The notes beneath the pieces were generated by a model. The model had not been told where the DNA came from. It saw only the letters and a list, made by a program, of their open reading frames with translations, and did no database searches. Below, piece after piece: positions 27,501 through 37,172 of a stretch of DNA of 64,000 nucleotides (positions are counted from its first letter, which is position 1; each line of letters begins with the position of its first letter). The position numbers and the translations under genes are program-made. The DNA is from Salegentibacter sp. R32 (GTDB lineage Bacteria; Bacteroidota; Bacteroidia; Flavobacteriales; Flavobacteriaceae): assembly GCF_008692195.1 (NCBI RefSeq), contig NZ_RXOM01000063.1, positions 138,886-202,885 on the forward strand, read 5' to 3'.

Positions 27501-30500
27501 CAATTCACAACGGGGCTTGTCCTTTTTTACGCTTGCTAACTGCTGTAAATCATGACTAAAAATACAATTTTGAAAGCAATTCACAACCCCCCGGCTTGTA
27601 TACTGCCAATTTCTTAGGCTGTAAATCATGACTAAAAATACAATTTTGAAAGCAATTCACAACCTGAACAACTCACGGGTTTTGATGGCAGGCGCTGTAA
27701 ATCATGACTAAAAATACAATTTTGAAAGCAATTCACAACGTAAGTTCTGGTGAATGGAATTTTGAAAACGCTGTAAATCATGACTAAAAATACAATTTTG
27801 AAAGCAATTCACAACGTGATGCGCAAGTCTATCCGCAGGATAGACGCTGTAAATCATGACTAAAAATACAATTTTGAAAGCAATTCACAACGACGGCGGT
27901 AGCCGGCAAAAAAACGTAATAGCTGTAAATCATGACTAAAAATACAATTTTGAAAGCAATTCACAACAGGCTTTTAATTTTATTACTGTTATACATAGCT
28001 GTAAATCATGACTAAAAATACAATTTTGAAAGCAATTCACAACCTATTGCTAAATCAAATTGTTTATCCTCGCGCTGTAAATCATGACTAAAAATACAAT
28101 TTTGAAAGCAATTCACAACTTGCATCTAAACGCATACGCGCCACTACTTGCTGTAAATCATGACTAAAAATACAATTTTGAAAGCAATTCACAACTGCCG
28201 ATGGTGGTAAAATGAATGATGAATTGCTGTAAATCATGACTAAAAATACAATTTTGAAAGCAATTCACAACCAAGCAGATATAGCTGATAGAGCTTTAGA
28301 AGCTGTAAATCATGACTAAAAATACAATTTTGAAAGCAATTCACAACCCTTGGTTACGAATGTGTAATTTTTGCTTGGCTGTAAATCATGACTAAAAATA
28401 CAATTTTGAAAGCAATTCACAACTTTGATGATCTATTACACCCTAACAATATAGCTGTAAATCATGACTAAAAATACAATTTTGAAAGCAATTCACAACC
28501 AGTATCTTGTAATTTTCTTTAAGCAGTGCGCTGTAAATCATGACTAAAAATACAATTTTGAAAGCAATTCACAACTACGTTGCTTGCCAATGCCTTCACC
28601 TCAAAGCTGTAAATCATGACTAAAAATACAATTTTGAAAGCAATTCACAACAGGGGGCGTGTCCTTTTTTAAGGTGTCAGCGCTGTAAATCATGACTAAA
28701 AATACAATTTTGAAAGCAATTCACAACAGGCTTTTAATTTTATTACTGTTATACATAGCTGTAAATCATGACTAAAAATACAATTTTGAAAGCAATTCAC
28801 AACCAAGTCCTTCTACTTATGAGAAATTAAATCGCTGTAAATCATGACTAAAAATACAATTTTGAAAGCAATTCACAACTAAGGCCACGATCGCCAATTA
28901 CAACCAACAGCTGTAAATCATGACTAAAAATACAATTTTGAAAGCAATTCACAACCTCTAGACGCCTGGCGTTTTATACGCGATTGCTGTAAATCATGAC
29001 TAAAAATACAATTTTGAAAGCAATTCACAACCCGTAGGTCGGGGTGGTAAAAAATTGAGCAGCTGTAAATCATGACTAAAAATACAATTTTGAAAGCAAT
29101 TCACAACGCCGTGAATATGGTTTGTATAGCTGCTGGCAGCTGTAAATCATGACTAAAAATACAATTTTGAAAGCAATTCACAACAAAGAAATTATTGCCA
29201 ACAAAAGAGCTGAAGCTGTAAATCATGACTAAAAATACAATTTTGAAAGCAATTCACAACGGTGTCTCGTATATAATCATAAGTATTTATGCTGTAAATC
29301 ATGACTAAAAATACAATTTTGAAAGCAATTCACAACTATACTGATTTATTAGACGTGAGAGGGACAGCTGTAAATCATGACTAAAAATACAATTTTGAAA
29401 GCAATTCACAACCCTAATTATTATTAAACATTCCTTTTTTGGCTGTAAATCATGACTAAAAATACAATTTTGAAAGCAATTCACAACTACTTGCCAGCAG
29501 CCGCCTTGTATCTTTTTGCTGTAAATCATGACTAAAAATACAATTTTGAAAGCAATTCACAACCTTGCATCATTTCATCAAATGCTTTTCCGGCTGTAAA
29601 TCATGACTAAAAATACAATTTTGAAAGCAATTCACAACTCAGCGACGGTATAATCAACGTAACGCTGAGCTGTAAATCATGACTAAAAATACAATTTTGA
29701 AAGCAATTCACAACCTGGCTTGCCGCCCGTGTTAATATTATTTTGCTGTAAATCATGACTAAAAATACAATTTTGAAAGCAATTCACAACCATTTCCGCC
29801 GCCGTATTTACGTGCCGCACGCTGTAAATCATGACTAAAAATACAATTTTGAAAGCAATTCACAACTTAACGGTAAGGGCTTTTTTCATTTCGTGTGCTG
29901 TAAATCATGACTAAAAATACAATTTTGAAAGCAATTCACAACTGAATAGCTGTGCGAGCGTTTTTCGGGATTGCTGTAAATCATGACTAAAAATACAATT
30001 TTGAAAGCAATTCACAACTTAACTGTTTTCTTTGTGTACGCTCCGTCAGCTGTAAATCATGACTAAAAATACAATTTTGAAAGCAATTCACAACGGGTTT
30101 ATGAAAGTTATTTGGACGGTAATTGCTGTAAATCATGACTAAAAATACAATTTTGAAAGCAATTCACAACGTAGAAGTTATGGTTTTAGACTGCGGTAAA
30201 GCTGTAAATCATGACTAAAAATACAATTTTGAAAGCAATTCACAACGGTGTTTGTGTTGTTCTTTCCAGAGCAGTTGCTGTAAATCATGACTAAAAATAC
30301 AATTTTGAAAGCAATTCACAACCACTTGCAAAATCCCCCTCGTCGTGTAGCGGCTGTAAATCATGACTAAAAATACAATTTTGAAAGCAATTCACAACCA
30401 AAAATATAAAAAGAACATATAAAAAGGTGCTGTAAATCATGACTAAAAATACAATTTTGAAAGCAATTCACAACTAAAAAGTTGGAATCCGCTGAGCTTA

Positions 30501-31989
30501 ATGAGCTGTAAATCATGACTAAAAATACAATTTTGAAAGCAATTCACAACCATAAGGTTGAAATAGTACCTGAAACCGGGCTGTAAATCATGACTAAAAA
30601 TACAATTTTGAAAGCAATTCACAACCCAAATGTAGTGCGGAAATTATCGCCATAAGCTGTAAATCATGACTAAAAATACAATTTTGAAAGCAATTCACAA
30701 CTCTTCAATTCTTTCAGCAATTACTACTTCTGCTGTAAATCATGACTAAAAATACAATTTTGAAAGCAATTCACAACCAAGACTCATTAACGGTGAAAAC
30801 CCGTTACGCTGTAAATCATGACTAAAAATACAATTTTGAAAGCAATTCACAACTTCAGCACCACGGGTTTGCTACCAAAAAGAGCTGTAAATCATGACTA
30901 AAAATACAATTTTGAAAGCAATTCACAACGCCGTTCTGTATAAATTGTACCTCCATAGTGCTGTAAATCATGACTAAAAATACAATTTTGAAAGCAATTC
31001 ACAACGCGCCGTTAGTCCCGCCAATATAAAAATTGGCTGTAAATCATGACTAAAAATACAATTTTGAAAGCAATTCACAACCCTCCCCTACGTGCTTATA
31101 ACCTTTGTATTGCTGTAAATCATGACTAAAAATACAATTTTGAAAGCAATTCACAACCGTGCAGATGTTATCGAACTTTTAGAAGAAGCTGTAAATCATG
31201 ACTAAAAATACAATTTTGAAAGCAATTCACAACATAGTTAGTGGTTTTAAAAAAGGACGCGCAGCTGTAAATCATGACTAAAAATACAATTTTGAAAGCA
31301 ATTCACAACTCATCCCTAGTTCTTTCATCATGTCGTAATGCTGTAAATCATGACTAAAAATACAATTTTGAAAGCAATTCACAACTTTGTCTAGGTTCTC
31401 TATTTTATCACATATGCTGTAAATCATGACTAAAAATACAATTTTGAAAGCAATTCACAACCATGTAGCGATCGGTCATCTTGAGGGCCAGCTGTAAATC
31501 ATGACTAAAAATACAATTTTGAAAGCAATTCACAACCGGTGATGCCTTTGGCGGTATTGCTGCGGGCTGTAAATCATGACTAAAAATACAATTTTGAAAG
31601 CAATTCACAACGGGAACCATCACCACAACAAATTACCTTAAGCTGTAAATCATGACTAAAAATACAATTTTGAAAGCAATTCACAACCAAGAGATTAAGA
31701 ATAAAGAGCTTTTTATAGCTGTAAATCATGACTAAAAATACAATTTTGAAAGCAATTCACAACTCACGAACTACAGCATTACGCTGAACAAGGCTGTAAA
31801 TCATGACTAAAAATACAATTTTGAAAGCAATTCACAACCGAACCGTTACATAACATCGGGCGGAAAATGCTGTAAATCATGACTAAAAATACAATTTTGA
31901 AAGCAATTCACAACTATTAGCGTTTCACCTTTATGTAATCCAAGCTGTAAATCATGACTAAAAGTACAATTTTGAAAGCAATTCACAAT
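24583..31989 (-). CRISPR. type II-C CRISPR array, 98 repeats and 97 spacers
   Basis: I located each repeat by eye: 98 copies of a 46-bp repeat (+ strand begins GCTGTAAATCATGACT and ends GAAAGCAATTCACAAC). Pitch is 76 bp, with some steps of 75 and one of 77, so spacers are 29-31 nt. All internal repeats appear identical; only the last (31944-31989) differs, at two bases. The tracrRNA anti-repeat pairs with the minus strand of the repeat (GTTGTGAATTGCTTTC), so functional crRNAs are transcribed leftward with the guide 5' and the repeat 3'. Each repeat contains TTG-N19-TATTTTTA on that strand, allowing one promoter per crRNA. Spacers 3=13, 7=8 and 45=55 are identical pairs. Confidence 0.98.
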
Positions 31990-32522
31990 AAGGATTATTC
32001 CGTTGTGAAAACATTCAAGGTGGCAAAAATAAATCTGCCACCTTTTTTATTGGAAGTTTTCGATAATAAAAAATGCACTAGCTTTTCTTTTTCAGAGGGC
32101 AACTTTTTATCAAGCGCTTCCTTTTTATAAAGTTTTCCCTGCCTCGAGCGTACGTTGACTATGGTCATCCCCATCACACCAGTCACTTGCGGTAAGTTGA
32201 GCGAAGCGGTAGGAAGACTGAAAAGTAGCCTTTTAACCCTCCCTACCCACTTCCGTATTACTCTAAGAAACCCCTAGGCAACGTCATAGTGCGAGCATAC
32301 TGAGTCCATACCCATAGCACTGTATCTCTACTCCAGTGCATAATAGGAGTGGACTTACTTTGGAGGCAAGGTGTTTTGAGCTCACGGCGACCAAGAATAA
32401 ACAAGCGATGATCGGGCAGATATCCTTTGTTTAGGGGCTTCCTCGCTTGAATTTGCTTAAGAGGCTATGAAAGAATAAGGCTTTTGGTAAAATATTTTTA
32501 AAAAGCTTTAGTTTTACCATTA
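31990..32522. other. 533-bp region without a recognisable gene
   Basis: Between the last repeat and the outer-membrane protein gene. It contains the terminator at 32017-32048 and then about 400 bp that are somewhat richer in GC than the neighbours. No coding frame with recognisable protein character, no tRNA and no copy of the palindromic repeat family seen upstream was found. The last 50 bp are AT-rich and probably hold the promoter of the 32523 gene. Confidence 0.5.
32017..32048 (+). terminator. rho-independent terminator just beyond the array
   Basis: Arms AAGGTGGCA and TGCCACCTT with a 10-nt loop, then TTTTTT on the + strand. It has no obvious + strand gene to serve. It may be the remnant 3' end of a lost gene. 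Confidence 0.65.
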
Positions 32523-35500
32523 ATGCGGAAGAGTACTCTTTTTATTGTATTGCTATGCTTGGCAGGTTACCTGCAAGCACAGGAGCAAACCGACTTTCAG
32601 CAAAAGAAAGTAGCGGTGCGGGATACCATTCACATAGATTCGGTAAGCATTAATCCCGATCGGTTTCAGGTATTGGATGCCAAAGGGGAGCCAATCGACA
32701 CCACCGCTTATCAAGTGGATTTTGGGAAAAGCCTGTTGATCTTAAAGGATTCCCTAACCGCTGAAAACGATTCCATAACGATCCATTATAGAAACTACCC
32801 TGACTTTCTTACCCGGCGTTACTATCAATTTGATCCGAAGGTGATTACCGATGGTAGTTTGAGTCAGCGCTTGTATGCCTTGGAACAGGAAGAGCGTCCA
32901 CGTTCATTTACGCCCTTTGACGGACTAAATACCAGTGGAAGTATTTCGCGGGGAATTACCACCGGGACCAACCAAAACACGGTCTTGGATTCTGAACTCG
33001 ATTTACAGATTTCCGGGAATATTTCCCCAAAAGTAGGCTTGCGGGCTTCCATACAAGATTCTAATATTCCTATTCAGGAAAGCGGGTATTCGCAAAACCT
33101 AGATGAATTTGACCAGATTTTTATTGAACTCTATGGCGAGCATTGGAACATTCGTGCCGGGGATGTGAACTTGGTACAGGACGATTCCTACTTTGCCAGT
33201 TTTACTAAAAAAGTACAAGGACTTTCAGTAGGCGCGACTTTAAACCCCAACGGGAATAGTACCGATGTGTATGCCGCAGGGGCTTTGGTGCGTGGGGTGT
33301 TTACCCGAAATCAGTTTACCGCGCAAGAAGGAAATCAAGGTCCGTATAAATTAAGCGGTCCCAACGGCGAGGTCTATGTACAGATTGTTTCGGGCAGTGA
33401 AGCAGTTTTTGTCAACGGGATTCGGCTAGAGCGCGGCGAAAATGAAGATTACATTATCGATTACAATGCAGGAGAAATTATTTTTAATGCGACCTATCCT
33501 ATTACTTCAGAGATGCGGATTACAGTAGAATTTCAATATACCGATCGAAATTACTCCCGGGTAATTGCTACTGGCGGCGGGAAATATCACGGAGAAAAAT
33601 TGCAAATAGGCGGGTTTGTCTATTCAGAAAATGATTTGAGGAATCAGCCTCTTCAGCAAAATTTAAGCAATAATCAAAAAGAAATACTATCGCAGGCCGG
33701 AGATGATGAAGCTGAAATGATAGCTCCCAGTGCCGTACCGGAAACTTTTGATGAAAACAAAGTCCTCTACCGAAGGGAACTCATCAATGGGGAAGAAGTG
33801 TACGTCTATTCAACGAATCCTGATGAAGAATTATATAGCGTTCGGTTTTCTCTGGTGGGGGAAAATCAAGGAGATTATATATTGAGTAATGCCAGTGCGA
33901 TTACCCGAATTTACGAATATGTAGCGCCGGTGAACGGAATTCCTCAAGGAAATTACGCGCCTGTCGTGCAACTTTTCGCACCCACGAAACTTCAAATTGG
34001 GGTGGTGAATGGTGCTTATCAGCCTTCCCAAAAAACAAACATTGCTTTTGAATTGGCCGGAAGTAAAAACGATGAAAATCTATTTTCAGACTTGGATGAT
34101 GGCGATAACGATGGCTTTGCCGGAAGATTAAAAGCTAATCAAGCTTTATATACTACGGAAAAAGAGGAGTTAAGCGCTTTTGGAACTCTTAATTTTATTC
34201 AGGAAACTTACCAAAGTGTAGAACGCTTGTATAATGTGGAATTTAACCGGGATTGGAATTTAGCGGCTGTGTTGCCGGAAGGCAACCAGAGTTTTGTAGA
34301 TGCAGGCTTGGAATATTCCAGTAAAAACCACGGATTGGCACGCTATAGTTTTCAGAAACTGGATTATTCTGGGAATTATAGCGGAGCGCGGCAACTGTTG
34401 CAGTCTAATTTGCGTTTTGGAAAACTTCAGCTTCAACTCAACGGGAGTTATTTAGAAAGCAATGCGGAAGTTTTTGATTCTGAATTTTTCAGGATGTATT
34501 CCAACGCGGTGTACGATTTTGGTAAGTTATGGACGGGAACTAAAATTGCTTTGGAAAACAATCAGCAAACCGATAATGCAACGGAAGAATTAACGGGGAT
34601 CAGTCAGAAATTCAGTAGTTATGAAGTCTATACGGGAATTGGTGACAGTACCAATGTTTATGCGGAAGTGGGTTACCGTTACCGGGTGAATGATAGTCTT
34701 CGGAATGGTAGTTTACAGCGGGTAAGCACATCGGATAATTATTATTTGCGGTCGCAATTAATCAATTCTAAAAACACGAAGCTTTCAGTTTTTGCCAATT
34801 ATAGGGAATTGGATAATGAAGAAGAAGGCGTGGAAGATGAACAATCACTCAATTCAAGAATATTGTACAATCAGTTTCTATTTAACCGAATAGTGAATTT
34901 AAATACTACTTATGAAACCAACAGTGGAACGCTTCCGCAGCAAGAGTTCACTTATGTGGAAGTGAATGCCGGGGAAGGGCAATACACGTGGATAGATTAT
35001 AATGAAAATGGTGTGCAGGAACTGGAAGAATTTGAAACCGCGGCTTATCCTGATGAAGCCAAATATATTCGGGTTTTGTTGCCTAATCAGGTTTTTGTGA
35101 AAACGCATCAAAATAAATTCAGTCAGATTGTAACCTTGAATTTTCAGCAATGGAGCAATGAAGAAGGAACGCAAAAGTTCCTGTCACATTTCTACAACCA
35201 AACTTCTTATTTAGTCGATCGAAAAATTGAACGCGAAGGCGATAATTTTGATTTAAACCCGTTCAATGAAACCGAAGATGAACTGGCGGTAAATCTCAAT
35301 TTTAGAAATACCATTTTCTTTAACCGCGGAAGACAGCATTATACCTCTTCGTATACTTATATTTCTACCCGCAATAAAAACTTGCTTTCTACCGGATTGC
35401 AGGAAAATAAAATCCAAAGTCATCAATTGAATTTCAACCATAAATTTGAAGAAAGTTGGTTGGTGACTTTACAGAATAAATTAAATGAGACGGAAAGTAC

Positions 35501-35933
35501 TTCTGAAAATTTTGAAAACAGAAACTATAAAATTGAAGGCTTTACCCTTAACCCGGAGCTTTCTTATTTACTTTCGCAAAGTACCCGTTTCAATATATTT
35601 TATCAATTGGAAGAGCAGGAAAACCAGTTAGGGGAACAGGAGCAACTTCAGCAAAATAAATTAGGGGCTTCCTTTACCTTTAATAACGCACAGAAATATT
35701 CAGTTACCGGAGAATTCAATTATATTTATAATAAGTATGAAGGGGATACGTTTTCTCCCGTAGCTTACCAAATGTTGCAAGGGCTTCAACCTGAAAAGAA
35801 TTACACGTGGACGCTTTTGGCCCAGAAAAAGCTCACCAATTATTTAGATTTAAACCTTTCTTATTTCGGCAGGAAGAGTGAAAATTCTACCACCATCCAT
35901 ACGGGGAGTGTACAATTGCGGGCTTATTTTTAG
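32523..35933 (+). CDS. large outer-membrane beta-barrel protein of unknown function
   Basis: A 1136-residue protein with a signal peptide (cleavage after GYLQAQ). The first 130 residues are a beta-rich periplasmic or surface domain. Residues 270-330 contain YVQIVSGSEAVFVNGIRL followed by DYIIDYNAGEIIFNATYPIT, a strand-turn pattern found in large Bacteroidota envelope proteins. From about 350 to the end the sequence alternates polar and aromatic residues in many short strands and ends in LRAYF, a C-terminal aromatic as expected for an outer-membrane barrel. I do not recognise a named family. It is monocistronic and ends at a bidirectional terminator; nothing links it to the CRISPR locus except position. 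Confidence 0.72.
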   Translation: MRKSTLFIVLLCLAGYLQAQEQTDFQQKKVAVRDTIHIDSVSINPDRFQVLDAKGEPIDTTAYQVDFGKSLLILKDSLTAENDSITIHYRNYPDFLTRRYYQFDPKVITDGSLSQRLYALEQEERPRSFTPFDGLNTSGSISRGITTGTNQNTVLDSELDLQISGNISPKVGLRASIQDSNIPIQESGYSQNLDEFDQIFIELYGEHWNIRAGDVNLVQDDSYFASFTKKVQGLSVGATLNPNGNSTDVYAAGALVRGVFTRNQFTAQEGNQGPYKLSGPNGEVYVQIVSGSEAVFVNGIRLERGENEDYIIDYNAGEIIFNATYPITSEMRITVEFQYTDRNYSRVIATGGGKYHGEKLQIGGFVYSENDLRNQPLQQNLSNNQKEILSQAGDDEAEMIAPSAVPETFDENKVLYRRELINGEEVYVYSTNPDEELYSVRFSLVGENQGDYILSNASAITRIYEYVAPVNGIPQGNYAPVVQLFAPTKLQIGVVNGAYQPSQKTNIAFELAGSKNDENLFSDLDDGDNDGFAGRLKANQALYTTEKEELSAFGTLNFIQETYQSVERLYNVEFNRDWNLAAVLPEGNQSFVDAGLEYSSKNHGLARYSFQKLDYSGNYSGARQLLQSNLRFGKLQLQLNGSYLESNAEVFDSEFFRMYSNAVYDFGKLWTGTKIALENNQQTDNATEELTGISQKFSSYEVYTGIGDSTNVYAEVGYRYRVNDSLRNGSLQRVSTSDNYYLRSQLINSKNTKLSVFANYRELDNEEEGVEDEQSLNSRILYNQFLFNRIVNLNTTYETNSGTLPQQEFTYVEVNAGEGQYTWIDYNENGVQELEEFETAAYPDEAKYIRVLLPNQVFVKTHQNKFSQIVTLNFQQWSNEEGTQKFLSHFYNQTSYLVDRKIEREGDNFDLNPFNETEDELAVNLNFRNTIFFNRGRQHYTSSYTYISTRNKNLLSTGLQENKIQSHQLNFNHKFEESWLVTLQNKLNETESTSENFENRNYKIEGFTLNPELSYLLSQSTRFNIFYQLEEQENQLGEQEQLQQNKLGASFTFNNAQKYSVTGEFNYIYNKYEGDTFSPVAYQMLQGLQPEKNYTWTLLAQKKLTNYLDLNLSYFGRKSENSTTIHTGSVQLRAYF

Positions 35934-35937
35934 GGAT

Positions 35938-35970
35938 AAAAAAAGCTCCAATCATCGTGGAGCTTTTTTT
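35938..35970. terminator. bidirectional rho-independent terminator
   Basis: AAAGCTCCA and TGGAGCTTT arms with flanking A and T runs, between the convergent barrel protein and EEP-fold gene. Confidence 0.85.
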
Positions 35971-35988
35971 AAATTCTATAGTAAGCAA

Positions 35989-37050
35989 TTATTTATTGAC
36001 TTCTTTCACGAGATAAACATACACCGGAAAGTGGTCACTGTATCCACCGGAAAAACCACCTCCTGAGAAACTTCTAAAAGGATAACCTTTATAGCGTCCT
36101 CTTGGGTTAGCTAGGTATTGTGGATTGTAAACCCCAGCTTTGTAAAACCGGTAAGAACTATAATCGTCTTCCAGAAAAGGTTTAGAAAGAATCATTTGGT
36201 CAAATAAATCCCAACTATCCCGGTAAGCGATGGTACCAATACCTTTTTTCTGCATATTTTCCATCGGGTTATACAGTTCTTTTAGTTTCACCTCTTCTTT
36301 TTCGGCTTTTGCCCCAAGCACTTCTTTTACACTAGTGTTGTAGGGCCCATCGTTTAAATCGCCCATCGTAATTATTTTTGCATAAGGATCTTCTGTCTGC
36401 AAAGAGTCTATAATTTCTTTATTAAGTGCCGCGGCTTTTTCTCTTTTAAATCTACTTCTGGCCTCTCCTCCACTTCTGGATGGCCAGTGATTAACGATAA
36501 AATGCATTTTGTCGTTATCGAGCATGCCGGTAACTAGTAATTGATCACGAGTATAGATTCTTTTATCGGGATCTTCATTGTCATAAATCATCAAGGTATG
36601 CGAAGAAGTATGGATAGGTCTAAAAATAGATTTTTTATAGAGTAGAGCTACGTCAATTCCCCTTTTGTCTGGAGAATCAAAATGAACGATGCCATAATCT
36701 TCGTTAACCAATTCCGGTTCGTTAAGTAAATCTTCTAACACCCTTCTGTTTTCAATTTCGCATACGCCAATCACGGCAGGCGCATGACCGGTCACCTCTT
36801 TACCAATTTTAGAAAGTACGCTGGCCATATTGGCTAATTTCTTTTGGTAAACCCCTTTTCTTAATGATTCTGCCATTTCCATAATAGGGCTGGCTTCATC
36901 ATATTTATCGGGATCATTTTCAGGATCAAACAGATTTTCAAGATTGTAAAAGGCTATGGTGTTTACTCGATAAGTTTTTTCATTTTGGGCATTACTTAAT
37001 AAAGAAATAAAAGCGCAAATAGTTAAAATTGAGTATTTTATCTTGTTCAT
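35989..37050 (-). CDS. secreted endonuclease/exonuclease/phosphatase-family protein
   Basis: A 353-residue EEP-fold protein with a signal peptide (ICAFISLLSNAQ). Motifs: FYNLENLFDPENDPD near the N-terminus (metal-binding Asn and nearby acids), VIGVCEIENRRVLEDLL (catalytic Glu), VNHWPSRSGGEA, ITMGDLNDGPYN and YSDHFPVYVYL (terminal Asp-His). All catalytic positions are retained. Substrates in this superfamily range from DNA to phospholipids and inositol phosphates, so the target is unknown. It is divergent from a TonB receptor and DUF5689 lipoprotein, which suggests an extracytoplasmic role in nutrient (nucleic acid or phosphate ester) use. Confidence 0.87.
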   Translation of the reverse strand: MNKIKYSILTICAFISLLSNAQNEKTYRVNTIAFYNLENLFDPENDPDKYDEASPIMEMAESLRKGVYQKKLANMASVLSKIGKEVTGHAPAVIGVCEIENRRVLEDLLNEPELVNEDYGIVHFDSPDKRGIDVALLYKKSIFRPIHTSSHTLMIYDNEDPDKRIYTRDQLLVTGMLDNDKMHFIVNHWPSRSGGEARSRFKREKAAALNKEIIDSLQTEDPYAKIITMGDLNDGPYNTSVKEVLGAKAEKEEVKLKELYNPMENMQKKGIGTIAYRDSWDLFDQMILSKPFLEDDYSSYRFYKAGVYNPQYLANPRGRYKGYPFRSFSGGGFSGGYSDHFPVYVYLVKEVNK

Positions 37051-37124
37051 GTTTGTGAATATTATGTTAATGTAAACAATTAGACAAATTGCGCGCCAAA
37101 AGTAGGTAATGTAGATAAAACATG

Positions 37125-37132
37125 TACATTTG
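37125..37132 (+). promoter_or_regulatory. -7 box of the TonB-receptor operon
   Basis: TACATTTG matches TAnnTTTG exactly, about 40 bp before the receptor start. No convincing TTG lies 19-21 nt upstream. Confidence 0.5.
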
Positions 37133-37172
37133 CAGCCGGAAAATAATATTTTCTTAACTCAAACAATTATTA

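Noticed and set aside
27026..31626. Open frames across the CRISPR repeats on the minus strand, with a recurring VVNCFQNCIFSHDLQ peptide.
   Set aside because: They are translations of the repeat itself; the 76-nt pitch is not a multiple of three, so no continuous frame exists.
31995..32186. A 63-residue lysine-rich open frame on the minus strand next to the array.
   Set aside because: Its 3' part is the antisense of a terminator hairpin, it has no promoter or recognisable similarity, and it is likely chance.
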